Shown piece by piece: positions 17,793 to 27,189 of a stretch of 64,000 bases of DNA; positions within the stretch are counted from its first letter, which is position 1, and every line of letters begins with the position of its first letter. The DNA is taken from NCBI RefSeq assembly GCF_023821985.2, contig NZ_CP098805.1:4154001-4218000 (forward strand), written 5' to 3'. Source of the stretch: Dyadobacter chenhuakuii (GTDB lineage Bacteria; Bacteroidota; Bacteroidia; Cytophagales; Spirosomataceae). A program made the position numbers and the translations under genes. A model generated the notes under the pieces. It was not told the DNA's origin, searched no databases, and saw only the letters and a list, made by a program, of their open reading frames with translations.

Positions 17793-18845
17793 CTATTCTT
17801 TAGACTTCGGTTTCATCGTTGGCTTGAAAACTGGCCGTGCTGCTGGTTTGGGAGCTTCCGCTGGGCTAACTTCCTCACCAGGAACAATATCCGTAGGAAC
17901 AACATCGGTCTTTTCTTGTGAGGCAACCTTCGGTTTCATGGATGGCCTGAAAGGCAGTTTCGGTGCCGGCTTTGGCGCCTCCTCAACTTTCGCTTCGAAT
18001 GTTTCTTCCTTAATTACCGGATCGGCATTAACCGGATTAACATTAACCGGCTCTACATTAATCGGCTCTGCATTAACCGGGTCAACATTAACAGGCTCCG
18101 TCTTTTCCGCAGCAGGCGCTGGTTTCTTTGGTAAGAAAGCCGGGCGTGGTGGTTTTGTAACCGGCGCTTCCTCTTTCGCCTCGGCTTCAGTATCCTGGAC
18201 TTTCGGCTTCATACCCGGCTTAAACACAGGTCTTGCCGGAGTTGCCGCTGGTTTTTCAGCCGTCACAGCCGGTTTCGGAGCTGCTTTTAATGCTTCTTTT
18301 TCTTTCTGGAATTGTTCAAGCAGGCGGCGTTTCTCATCTGCTTCTTCGGGCGTCAGATTGGTATAATTGTAAACCATATCCCGAACGTCTAACTCACTGT
18401 AATCGAACGTCTTGGTCATGGTAAGACATTCTGTCGGGCAAACTGTCGTGCATAGTCCGCAATAGCAGCATTTCGCCATATCAATGTCGAACTTCGCGGC
18501 ATACAACCGGATCGACGATCCGTCAGATGCTTTTCCAATTTCCTCTATTGCCTTAATCGGCTCAATATCAATACAATCAACCGGGCAAACTTTCACACAT
18601 TTATCGCAGACAATGCAATCGTCGATTTCATTGTGCAAACGATAGCGGCCATTGTCGGGGATCGGAATGGTTTCCTGCGGATACTGGATCGTAACCATCC
18701 CCTCCTGCCCTCCAAAAAAATCATCTGAACGGATATCCACCATTCTACGGCGCTTCCGTGCATTCCACAAATGCCTCAGCGTCAGCCGCATTCCGGTCAC
18801 TGTGGTGCTGATTCCTTCCGATATGTTTTTAAAATACGTCGACAA
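17793..18845 (-). CDS. nuoI: NADH-quinone oxidoreductase subunit I with long C-terminal tail, 350 aa
   Basis: NuoI carries two 4Fe-4S clusters of the peripheral arm of complex I. Both CxxCxxCxxxCP motifs are seen (Cys77/80/83/87 and Cys126/129/132/136). Ordinary NuoI is about 160-180 aa. Here residues from about 185 on form an Ala/Pro/Lys-rich tail with repeated RPxFxPxMKPK units and a run of five-residue PVNxx units (PVNVD, PVNAE, PINVE and so on). The tail is presumably disordered. It is first in a three-gene nuoIJK unit. The other twelve or so complex I genes are elsewhere. Confidence 0.93.
   Translation of the reverse strand: MSTYFKNISEGISTTVTGMRLTLRHLWNARKRRRMVDIRSDDFFGGQEGMVTIQYPQETIPIPDNGRYRLHNEIDDCIVCDKCVKVCPVDCIDIEPIKAIEEIGKASDGSSIRLYAAKFDIDMAKCCYCGLCTTVCPTECLTMTKTFDYSELDVRDMVYNYTNLTPEEADEKRRLLEQFQKEKEALKAAPKPAVTAEKPAATPARPVFKPGMKPKVQDTEAEAKEEAPVTKPPRPAFLPKKPAPAAEKTEPVNVDPVNAEPINVEPVNVNPVNADPVIKEETFEAKVEEAPKPAPKLPFRPSMKPKVASQEKTDVVPTDIVPGEEVSPAEAPKPAARPVFKPTMKPKSKE
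18016..18098 (-). repeat. 15-base tandem repeat inside nuoI
   Basis: About five imperfect 15-base units (core CATTAACCGG on the plus strand) encode successive PVNxx pentapeptides. The period is a multiple of three, so copy-number change would keep the frame. Confidence 0.75.
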
Positions 18846-18907
18846 ACCCCTTTGTATAAATTTACTAAGCTTATTCTGCCTATCGCAAATATAGACTAAA
18901 CTGATTT

Positions 18908-19534
18908 TTAAAACTCATTTTTCAACCAAACACCTTTCAATAGCACCCGTAATTCCCGCTGCAAGCTCAGCGACTTGTCTGCGATATACCAGCGCTGCAT
19001 TTCTTCCGAAAATTCCTGATAACTTTTTACCGGATTGGCCTTATAAGCCCTCATCATTTCCTGTCCTTCTTCCGGCCTCGGTCCCCAGGTGAAAAGCTCA
19101 TTAAAATCCTCGTCTACAGCAATCAATTTAGGAATCGATTTTCCGCCGTTGGTCAGATAAGCGTCCATAATCGTCGGATTTTCATCACGCAATAAAATTT
19201 TGACTGTGATCAGCGGATTAGTTAATGTCGCCGCAACAATGGGCGGGATATTTTGTGAAGCATCACCACACCACGCTTCCGTCAGAATATACCAGGTCTG
19301 CGGGATCGTAACGTTGTTAATGGTTTCTTTCAACTCTTCCGTCACCACCACTGTCTTGTTCAGGCGCTGCATCCGGGCCAGGTTCAGCCTGGTATAATGG
19401 TTAAGATCCTCGGATTGTTTTTCGCCAGTTGTCCTTTTTTCCAAGACAACTTTTTCCATTAAGCGCATATAATCTGCGTAGGAATATGCATTTTCAGTGA
19501 CGGCCAATGGAAAGAGATCTGCTACGTTTTTCAT
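18908..19534 (-). CDS. thioredoxin-family protein, 208 aa
   Basis: The fold signature is TWYILTEAWCGDASQNIPPI near residues 80-99, a thioredoxin-like active site in which WCGDAS replaces WCGPC, so only one redox Cys remains. A cis-Pro-like segment (GGKSIPKLIAVDED) follows. There is no signal peptide, so the protein is cytoplasmic. Proteins of this type are annotated as thioredoxin family in Bacteroidota without known substrates. A classical disulfide reductase role is unlikely with one Cys. Confidence 0.8.
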   Translation of the reverse strand: MKNVADLFPLAVTENAYSYADYMRLMEKVVLEKRTTGEKQSEDLNHYTRLNLARMQRLNKTVVVTEELKETINNVTIPQTWYILTEAWCGDASQNIPPIVAATLTNPLITVKILLRDENPTIMDAYLTNGGKSIPKLIAVDEDFNELFTWGPRPEEGQEMMRAYKANPVKSYQEFSEEMQRWYIADKSLSLQRELRVLLKGVWLKNEF

Positions 19535-19580
19535 TTGATTTCTTTATTAAAAAACCCTTTGAAAGCGCTTTCGGTTCCTG

Positions 19581-20846
19581 TTATGGCGCGGTTTGAGACT
19601 GCGTTCCCTGCATATTTTCAATGTATTGCAAGTATTTCTGAGCCAAATGCGCACGGTCAAAAAATTGGCTTGCATATACATAGCCATTGCGACCATGAAG
19701 CTCCGCGAGAGCCGGATCCGCGAGATATAGTAAAACCTTTTTTGCAAAATCACCCGGATTCTCGGGTTCAATGTAAAGCCCTGCATGCGCATCCTCAATC
19801 AGCTGTCTGGAGATCCCATCGATAGCAAGCAAAACCGGTTTTTGGCAGGCGAAATAATCGAAAGTCTTGTTGCTGTAAACGGTTTTAAAAATTTCGGTTC
19901 GTTTCAAAACAGAAGTGCCTGCGTCTGCCGCGAGGATGTATTTGAAAATGTCCCACTTTGCAACTGTATTGATAAATGTAACATTGCCCAGTTCCCTGTG
20001 CTTTGCCTGGGCCATTAGCTTCTTTTTATCCGGACCGTCGCCAATGAGCAGAAAATGCGTGGCAGTCCCCTTCAAAATTTCAGCCGCGTCGATGAGTTGC
20101 ATCAAATGATTGGCAATGCCGTGCGCACCAACGTAAATAATAATGAAACAATGGTCCAACCCAAGCGACTTTCGGAATGCAACCCTGTCAAAATCTGCAT
20201 CCAGATTATCTGAAAAGGTAAAATCAGCCGCATTGGGAATGAGCCAGATTTTTTCGGACTGAACATTCTTTTGATGTATCAAAATGGTTTTGAATGCCGG
20301 CGTCAGCACGGTAACGGCTTTTGCATGGTGATACAGAAACTTTTCAAGCCTAAATGCTGCCTTTATCAATGGCTTACTTTGCAAAACACCCGTCTCCACG
20401 GCTGATTCTGGCCATAAGTCTCTGATTTCCAGAATGAACTTAGCTTTTTTAATCCGGGAAATCACCAAACCAGCAATGCCCACAAACAAAGGCGGCGATG
20501 TAGAAAGCACCACATCATATTCTCCCTTTAAATAAAAAGCTCCACCCCAAGTTGCCGAAAAAACAAACGAAAACTGCGCCAAAAGCCTTGCTATGAAGCC
20601 ATTACCGGTAGACGTAGGAACATTACAGCGAACAACTTTCACTCCATTTCGATTTGTCTGCATTACAAAACTTTTCTGACCCAGAGAGGACAAATTGCCT
20701 TTCATATAATGCGTTGTTCCAGCCAGAACGGTCACCCTATGCCCCGCTTCGACCCAAATCCGGCTCATCTCGTTCCACCGCGACCCGCCGCCATCATTGT
20801 CTTCAAGAAAATATTGGTGGATCAAAAGAATGTGCATTTGTCTCAT
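19581..20846 (-). CDS. GT4-family glycosyltransferase, 421 aa
   Basis: This is a GT-B fold glycosyltransferase of family 4 (WbuB-like). The N-terminal domain starts MHILLIHQYF with the Gly-rich GGGSRWNEM. The C-terminal nucleotide-sugar region has FLLIGDGPDKKKLMAQA and the later FDYFACQKPVLLAIDG (E/D-x7-E region variant). It overlaps the 3' end of the heparinase-like gene, showing one transcript. It probably adds a sugar to a cell-surface polysaccharide or lipid-linked oligosaccharide; acceptor and donor are unknown. Confidence 0.87.
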   Translation of the reverse strand: MRQMHILLIHQYFLEDNDGGGSRWNEMSRIWVEAGHRVTVLAGTTHYMKGNLSSLGQKSFVMQTNRNGVKVVRCNVPTSTGNGFIARLLAQFSFVFSATWGGAFYLKGEYDVVLSTSPPLFVGIAGLVISRIKKAKFILEIRDLWPESAVETGVLQSKPLIKAAFRLEKFLYHHAKAVTVLTPAFKTILIHQKNVQSEKIWLIPNAADFTFSDNLDADFDRVAFRKSLGLDHCFIIIYVGAHGIANHLMQLIDAAEILKGTATHFLLIGDGPDKKKLMAQAKHRELGNVTFINTVAKWDIFKYILAADAGTSVLKRTEIFKTVYSNKTFDYFACQKPVLLAIDGISRQLIEDAHAGLYIEPENPGDFAKKVLLYLADPALAELHGRNGYVYASQFFDRAHLAQKYLQYIENMQGTQSQTAP

Positions 20847-22647
20847 AAAGTCCTTTTTCTGAAATCACCGTCCTGATGAATCCGCTAAACGTCGAAAACA
20901 CCAATCTTTGACAAACCTCCTTACTTCCATAAGTGCCGGAATACCAGCCTTCTGTTTCCTCAAATTCAATGATAGATCCCTCTTTATCCGAGGAGATCAT
21001 ATGATAATGTTCAAAGAAATCCGGGCAAGGATGCCAGATTTGATGCATAGGAAGGTGTTTTGGAGCATTTTCTATCCGGTCTTCAATGATCCATTGATGC
21101 CATTTTTTTGACTTCGTAACGCGGCGGTGATGCTTGATGCCTTTGCCCAAATGATAAAAGCCCTCAAATTCCGCCTCAATTTCGAATGCATTAACCCGTT
21201 CATTTACAAACCCTGACGTTTTCTTAATCCAGCCAAACCAAATAAAACGCGGGCCTTTTTTCATCTGATCAAAATCTCCCAGCATGACCGTATTGTGCGA
21301 GGCGCTCCCATTGAAATATTTTGTCCATTTATCTTCCGTGTTGTAAGAAAATGAACCGGCGTCGCGCATGATGTTCTTACCATTTGCCCAAATGTCCAAA
21401 TGCAGATGATCGGCCTGAAAAGGCCGGTTTGTGTACGTGCCGCAGCGTAGGAAGGTCAATGTGTTTTGATCGCGGATTATATAGTAACCGCCGTTTTCAA
21501 AAGTTGTTATTAACGTAGGTTTGAAATCAGGATCATCCCCTATAACCTTGCTAAGCGCAGTTAATTGCGGGCGAAAATCCCTAAAATGGGTGTCTGCAAG
21601 CGGGAAAAACAATGCGCCATCGTTATTGCCATAATTAGGAAGCCATCCGCTCACATCATCCTGACAGGTTCGCAAAAAATGATATGATTTTCGAGCACGA
21701 TCGTAAATCACATCATCGAATTTTTCCCCGTCCGACTCAGCCACTTGTATGGCCAAAGTCAGCAATTGCACGGCCACGCGGTGGTAGTTCATTGAGAATT
21801 GGAGAAATGTTCCGTCCGGGTAAATCTGGTAAACGATTTCTTTTTCAAACCATTTTTTACCGTTGATTTTCCATTTCAAGCTTTCCGGAAACTGCGGAAA
21901 AGCGTATCCTATCACATACAAAGCCAAGGTCTCGGTCAATGCGTGATTATTTCTGACCACATTTCTTGAATAATGAATGTGGTCTGCCACATGCCTCATC
22001 TGGTCGTAAATGCTTTGCGTAATCTTTTTGAAAATCTCGGCCGAAAGTGTTTCTGAATTTTTATAGTAATGTAAAGCGGAAGTCCAATTGAGAACGCGTA
22101 ATGAAATTTCCTGGCTGCAAATCCAGTTCGGGCCACGGTTGACAGGATTTTGATCGATCCAGTCTAAAATCAATGCAAAGACGAGTTCAGATTGATCTTT
22201 TTGAAAATGATAATCATAGCGCAAAAGATCAAAAAGGAAGCAGAAGCGCGATTTTTCCCAGACATATTTAATGTCTCCTGCCTCTTTTGAAAGCGTTGGA
22301 ATTGCGCTCCAATGGGTATTTTTATTGTATTTAAATCCATTTTCAGGATTTGTATGCCAATCGGGAACTGTGTACCAACGGTTGTGGAAAAAAAGAAAGC
22401 GGTTTCGCCGGATATGCTCAACCCTTTCCTGCAAGATGGACGACGCTGTGTTTTTTATTAAATCTGTTCTGCCCGGATCTAGTGGAAACTGAATGTCTTG
22501 ATCGAGCCAATCTTCCTTTGAAAAATGCGGTAAAGGCCTTTTATGAACCGGAAAGCGAAGCATTAGCAATCCTGTCCCGCGCTGGATTTCGTGCCAAATG
22601 CGGCAAAGGACATATCGAAAGCCCATATTTTTGAAAATCTGGATCAT
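20803..22647 (-). CDS. heparinase II/III-like (alginate lyase-family) protein, 614 aa
   Basis: An (alpha/alpha)-toroid N-terminal domain carries VVRNNHALTETLALYVIGYAF and the catalytic-Tyr region FSMNYHRVAVQLLTLA. The C-terminal beta-sheet domain carries QADHLHLDIWANGKNIMRDAGSF. These are the pattern of heparinase II/III polysaccharide lyases. No signal peptide is apparent. In polysaccharide synthesis clusters such proteins are thought to modify or edit the glycan. It overlaps its neighbours at both ends (ATGA with the oxidoreductase, 44 bases with the glycosyltransferase). Confidence 0.85.
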   Translation of the reverse strand: MIQIFKNMGFRYVLCRIWHEIQRGTGLLMLRFPVHKRPLPHFSKEDWLDQDIQFPLDPGRTDLIKNTASSILQERVEHIRRNRFLFFHNRWYTVPDWHTNPENGFKYNKNTHWSAIPTLSKEAGDIKYVWEKSRFCFLFDLLRYDYHFQKDQSELVFALILDWIDQNPVNRGPNWICSQEISLRVLNWTSALHYYKNSETLSAEIFKKITQSIYDQMRHVADHIHYSRNVVRNNHALTETLALYVIGYAFPQFPESLKWKINGKKWFEKEIVYQIYPDGTFLQFSMNYHRVAVQLLTLAIQVAESDGEKFDDVIYDRARKSYHFLRTCQDDVSGWLPNYGNNDGALFFPLADTHFRDFRPQLTALSKVIGDDPDFKPTLITTFENGGYYIIRDQNTLTFLRCGTYTNRPFQADHLHLDIWANGKNIMRDAGSFSYNTEDKWTKYFNGSASHNTVMLGDFDQMKKGPRFIWFGWIKKTSGFVNERVNAFEIEAEFEGFYHLGKGIKHHRRVTKSKKWHQWIIEDRIENAPKHLPMHQIWHPCPDFFEHYHMISSDKEGSIIEFEETEGWYSGTYGSKEVCQRLVFSTFSGFIRTVISEKGLYETNAHSFDPPIFS

Positions 22648-24754
22648 ATGTTAATCCAGGTTTTCAGTTTCAGGCTTTCCAATGCCGCCAATGTGGCTTC
22701 CGTTGTATTTATGATATCTTCAAACGGAATCGGTGCTTTTCCTCCATTTCTGACAAAATCCAACAGCGCTTCGAATGCCTCTCTATGCCCCTTGTTCTGG
22801 CTGGTTTTCAACCTGGAAAAGTGTTTAAAACCGTAACCATGCAAGGTTTTGAAATTATCCAGGATTAAAGTGCGTCCGGATGCATGGACCTCAATGCGTT
22901 CTTTGGGATAATGGGAATGCCCGTTTGAAAAATAATTGACGACCCCTGTTGAGCCATTTTCGCATTTAAGCAAAATAGAAGCATTATCAGTCGTTGCAGC
23001 CGGGTTTGGCATCATCGCATTTGTGCAAACCGACTCAATTCTGCTTCCCGCCAGAAATGCAATCAAATCAATAAAATGGCAAGCTTCTCCCAGAATCCGG
23101 CCACCCCCGGTTTTTAGATCATGTATCCATGCATTTTGCGGGACAAAACCCGCATTAACATTGATAACAATATTCATCACAGCATCTCCCAGCAAGCTTT
23201 TCATCTGCTGTACATGCGGCGAAAAGCGCCGGTTAAACCCGACTGTAACCGATACATTCGCTGGGTTTTCGTGTTGAAAAATGTTGGTAAACGCACTCAG
23301 TTCGTCTTGGCAAATAGCCGAGGCTTTTCGACAAAAACATGCTTTCCGGCTTTTACAGCATCACAAGCCATTTGCGAATGCAGGTTATGCCGCGTTGTAA
23401 TCATCACCAGATCAACTTCCGGATCACCGAGGACATCCTGATAGTCCGTTCCGCAAAATGCAATGTTGTATTTACGGGCCAGATTGGCTGCCGATAATCC
23501 GTTTGCGCTGACAATGTGCTTGATCGACGCATTTTTCAATAGCGGAAGCAATGTTGCCGACGTGTAATGCCCGGCCCCTATGATGCCGATTACCCCATCA
23601 TTTCCCGAAAAACTTTGCCTGAATAACTGAATTGATCTTTTTGACAAGCATGTTTCAGGATAATCCAGGATCACCGCAATACTTTTTTGAGCATCCAGAT
23701 TGGCATAGGCAGCCTTAAAATCATTTAGCGGGAAATTTCCACCAATCAAATAGGAAGGATCGAACGAGCCGTTCGACATCAAATGAAGCACTGCCTGAAA
23801 GTTGCGGTTCTCTGTCCAGCGGACATAAGCATGCGGATAGTCATTACCATTTTGCTCATATTCAGCATCATAGCGACCCGGGCCGTAGGAGCAAGAAACC
23901 TGGAATGTCAATTCTTTTTCATAAAAATCCGAGCGGTGGATCCGAAGATCAGCCGTTCCGATCAATACAATTTTACCTCGTTTTCGCGTAAGCCGTGCTG
24001 CTTGCGATAAAATATGATCAGATTGAGAAGCAGTGGCAATGATGACGGCGTCGGCACCAAAGCCGTTTGTGAGGCTTTTGATGCAATGTTCAGGGCTTAG
24101 TGAATTTGGGTTAATAGCTGCAAAACCTCTCGAAACGGCCACTTTGAGCCTTTCCTCGTTCGTCTCAATGCCAATTACATTACATCCGCTGATTTTCAGC
24201 ATTTCGGCAGTCAGCAAGCCAATAAGTCCCAGCCCGATCACAACGACAGTCTCTCCGAGGGAAGGCGACACGAGCCGGACCGCATTCAGTCCAATGGACG
24301 TCAGTACAGTAAAAACTGCCTGATCATCAGCAACATTCGCAGGAATTTTTGCCAGTAGATTTCTTGGAATGCAAACCATTTCTGCATGCGGCCCGTTGCT
24401 CACAATCCGGTCTCCGACTTGAATGTCCTGCACGCCTTCGCCTATTTCTAAAACGTGTCCCACATTGCAGTAACCTAATGGAATGGGCTGAGCGAGCCTG
24501 TTAGATATGCTTTTAATTGCAGAGATCAAGCCATCGGATCTTATTTTCTGAATGGCGAGCAGGAACTTGTCAGGCTGTAATTTTGCCTTTTGAAATGGAT
24601 TTGCTTTTGAGAAACGGATCAATGCGCGCTCGGTTCCTGCTGAGATCAGGCTTTTGTGCGTCTGGATCAGCACATAACCCGGCTGGACAATCGGAGGTGG
24701 GACTTCCTGCAACGAAGTTTCCCCCGTTCGCAGGTTTTGCGTAAGCTGCTTCAT
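22644..24754 (-). pseudogene. two-domain oxidoreductase (Zn-MDR + Gfo/Idh/MocA), frameshifted
   Basis: The upstream frame (24754 to 23297) encodes a medium-chain dehydrogenase domain with ERALIRF and VVVIGLGLIGLLTAEM, followed by the Rossmann start of a Gfo/Idh/MocA domain (GIIGAGHYTSATLLP) up to GKHVFVEKP. It then runs into a stop nine codons later. The remaining Gfo/Idh domain (AICQDELSAFTNIF, then VTVGFNRRFSPH through LKTWI) continues in another frame down to 22644. One missing base near 23320-23323 explains the break. Joined, the product would be about 703 aa, the normal size for this family. It is either a true pseudogene or a sequencing error. Confidence 0.85.
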
Positions 24755-24870
24755 GAAATATAGTGTGTTATTGAGTGCCGGAAATTACAATGTTAAATGC
24801 AATAACAAAATTTTAATATTTTTGATAATTACAATTCAAGTAAAAAAAGCAAATCCAGCTTAATTAAAGC

Positions 24871-26028
24871 ATGAAAAAACTGAATATTGGAATCGTAGGT
24901 TATAAGTTTATGGGCCGCGCGCACAGCAATGCCTGGAAGAAAGCACCGCAATTTTTTGACATGCCCGCAACGCCCGTGTTGAAAGCAGCATGCGGCAGAC
25001 ATGAGGGTTCACTCAAAGAATTTGCCGAAAAATGGGGCTGGGAAGAAACCGAAACCGACTGGAAAAAGCTCGTTTCCAGGCCAGATATTGACATTATCGA
25101 CGTTGCACTGCCTCAGCAACTGCATTACGAAGTCGCTCTCGCTGCTGCTAAGGAAGGCAAGCATATATTTTGTGAAAAACCGCTTTCCATGAACAGCAAG
25201 CAAGCAGAGGAAATGCTGAAAGCCTGTGAGGATAACAATGTCAAGCATTATCTCAACCACAATTACAGAAGAACGCCGGCGGTTTCTTTTGCCAAAAAGA
25301 TGATTGAAGATGGCAAAGTCGGCCGCATTTTCCATTGGCGCTGTGCCTATCAGCAAGACTGGATCATTGACCCCAACTTCCCTTTAACCTGGCAGTTACA
25401 AAAAGAATATGCACAGGCCGGCCCGCAATGGGACTTAAATTCTCACGCTGTTGATCTCGCACATTATCTTGTGGGCGACATCGCAAGCGTTTCTTCGTTG
25501 ACTGCGAATTTTATTAAAAGTCGCCCGATTGTGGAAGGTGGCGGGACAACCGGAAATCTGACGGCAGGCGAAGTTGGCACCGAAATGGGCGAAGTAACCG
25601 TGGAAGACGCTGCATTGATGATGGTGATGTTTAAAAACGGCGCAATAGGCTCATTTGAAGCCACGCGTTTTGCCGCAGGCCGGAAAAACAGGCTGACTTT
25701 TGAGATCTACGGAAGCAAGGGCAGTCTCTGTTTCGATCTGGAAAGGATGAACGAACTGCAATATTTTTCGCGGGAAGACGAAAGCGGGCAGCAAGGTTTC
25801 CGGACCATTCTGGCAACCGAGGCAGCGCATCCTTATGCCGGAAACTGGTGGCCAGCCGGGCACATTATAGGTTATGAACATTCATTTGTGCACGCTGTCG
25901 TGGATTTTGTAGCGGCCATTGAAAACGATACGGCGATCAAGCCCGATTTTTCAGACGGCTTAAAGATCATCCAGGTTCTGGAAGCTGGCCTAGAATCCGC
26001 GGCATCCAAGCGCCAGGTTGATCTGTAA
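24871..26028 (+). CDS. Gfo/Idh/MocA-family oxidoreductase, 385 aa
   Basis: An N-terminal NAD(P)-binding Rossmann fold (NIGIVGYKFMGRAHSNAW) precedes the EKP motif (HIFCEKPLSMN near residue 100) and the substrate-domain segment GPQWDLNSHAVDLAHYLVG with the likely catalytic Asp/His. Members oxidise or reduce sugars or inositols. It is divergent from the two-domain oxidoreductase, with 116 bases between the starts. The substrate is unknown. Confidence 0.92.
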   Translation: MKKLNIGIVGYKFMGRAHSNAWKKAPQFFDMPATPVLKAACGRHEGSLKEFAEKWGWEETETDWKKLVSRPDIDIIDVALPQQLHYEVALAAAKEGKHIFCEKPLSMNSKQAEEMLKACEDNNVKHYLNHNYRRTPAVSFAKKMIEDGKVGRIFHWRCAYQQDWIIDPNFPLTWQLQKEYAQAGPQWDLNSHAVDLAHYLVGDIASVSSLTANFIKSRPIVEGGGTTGNLTAGEVGTEMGEVTVEDAALMMVMFKNGAIGSFEATRFAAGRKNRLTFEIYGSKGSLCFDLERMNELQYFSREDESGQQGFRTILATEAAHPYAGNWWPAGHIIGYEHSFVHAVVDFVAAIENDTAIKPDFSDGLKIIQVLEAGLESAASKRQVDL

Positions 26029-26037
26029 AATATTTTC

Positions 26038-26112
26038 AAGCCACCTTTGACAAAATCAACAATAAAAGATTGCGATCACGTATATGTATATTCGTTTGTT
26101 AAAGGTGGTTTG
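26038..26112. promoter_or_regulatory. 32-bp shared upstream motif, copy 1, within an inverted repeat
   Basis: Positions 26074-26105 match 30307-30338 at 27 of 32 bases (GATCACGTATAT, five variable bases, then TTCGTTYGTTAAAGG). Copy 1 is also bounded by an inverted repeat: CCACCTTT at 26041-26048 and AAAGGTGG at 26101-26108, extending imperfectly to 26038-26112. It lies about 205 bases before the first lipoprotein start. It may be a regulator site or leader element. Confidence 0.5.
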
Positions 26113-26278
26113 AATTGCTTACCTCAACACATTTGAGTTAACAACGGTTACAACTAGTTACCGTTAATTTACTGATCCTAACCGGAGAATCATCGCTTAT
26201 TCCAAGCGATGCAATTATTTCTACCTTCCGTTCTATTAAATGCTAAATGATGGCATTCACCATGAAACGGAATTGCGT

Positions 26279-26713
26279 ATGAAACAACACTACTTTTTAT
26301 CTCATTTCAAATCTTCTCTTATACCAGCCTTGCTGCTGCTAGTAACATGCTCATTAAGCAGCTGCTTCCTCAAACAAGACCGCACAACCACGGTTTACGG
26401 GACGATTACGGATCAGAACGGGAAGCCGGTTGATAGTATTATGGTGATCTTAACAGGTCTCAAATTCAATAATGGGACCGTTCTGAAGGAAGTCTATTCT
26501 GACAAGGATGGAAATTTTGAGCTAGTTGCCGACCTCCCGAAAAAATATAGTGCTATTAATGTAGAAGTGCCTTTTCTCCCCCATAAGAATTCAAAATTCC
26601 AGAACAATTATAATGGCTTTAAAATCGAAAAAGACGGAGTTCCTACGAACAATTGCTGCACTGCATCAATAGGCGAAAAAACCAAATACGATTTTCAATT
26701 AATTCCTAAATAA
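26279..26713 (+). CDS. lipoprotein with carboxypeptidase-regulatory-like domain, copy 1
   Basis: The start at 26279 gives MKQHYFLSHFKSS, followed by a hydrophobic stretch and the lipobox LSSC. The earlier ATG at 26240 would add 13 polar residues. The mature part begins FLKQDRTTTVYGTITDQNG, a short beta-sandwich (carboxypeptidase regulatory-like, YGTITDQNGKPV). It is a tandem duplicate of the next gene, with near-identical DNA over the first part of the mature domain. Function is unknown; it is probably a surface or periplasmic lipoprotein. Confidence 0.75.
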   Translation: MKQHYFLSHFKSSLIPALLLLVTCSLSSCFLKQDRTTTVYGTITDQNGKPVDSIMVILTGLKFNNGTVLKEVYSDKDGNFELVADLPKKYSAINVEVPFLPHKNSKFQNNYNGFKIEKDGVPTNNCCTASIGEKTKYDFQLIPK

Positions 26714-26719
26714 CACGCT

Positions 26720-27160
26720 ATGAAGCACATACAACGAGATTTATCAATCTTATCTAAACACGTACTATACATTTTCATGCATTTACTAACCATTATTCAC
26801 CTCCAAAGCTGCTTTCTCAAACAAGATCGCACGACGACGGTTTATGGGACGATTACGGATCAGAATGGAGAGCCGGTGGATAGTATTTTGGTGACTGCCC
26901 AAGGGTCTAAACATGTGAAGTACGAGATTTTTGATGAAGCTTTTACAGATGAGACCGGGCATTACGAATTAGTCGCTGACGTGCCCCGACAAGCTCATTC
27001 GGTAAATGTGGTAATCCCATTTTCACTGAATAAAAATCCAAAATTTGGAAAACACTTTAAAGACTACTTGGTCTTTAAAAACGAGATAAGAACACTGAAC
27101 TGCTGCAACCTTGATATTGGCGGGAAAACAAGGTATGACTTTCAGTTAATCGCTAAATAA
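26720..27160 (+). CDS. lipoprotein with carboxypeptidase-regulatory-like domain, copy 2, 146 aa
   Basis: This is a paralogue of the preceding gene: FLKQDRTTTVYGTITDQNGEP is shared almost exactly, and the end KTRYDFQLIAK matches KTKYDFQLIPK. The signal region is different (LLTIIHLQSC), so only the mature domain is conserved. It starts 6 bases after the first copy stops and 30 bases before the lipase-like gene, indicating one transcript. Confidence 0.75.
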   Translation: MKHIQRDLSILSKHVLYIFMHLLTIIHLQSCFLKQDRTTTVYGTITDQNGEPVDSILVTAQGSKHVKYEIFDEAFTDETGHYELVADVPRQAHSVNVVIPFSLNKNPKFGKHFKDYLVFKNEIRTLNCCNLDIGGKTRYDFQLIAK

Positions 27161-27189
27161 CCAAATCACTCACTTAACCATACACTAAA

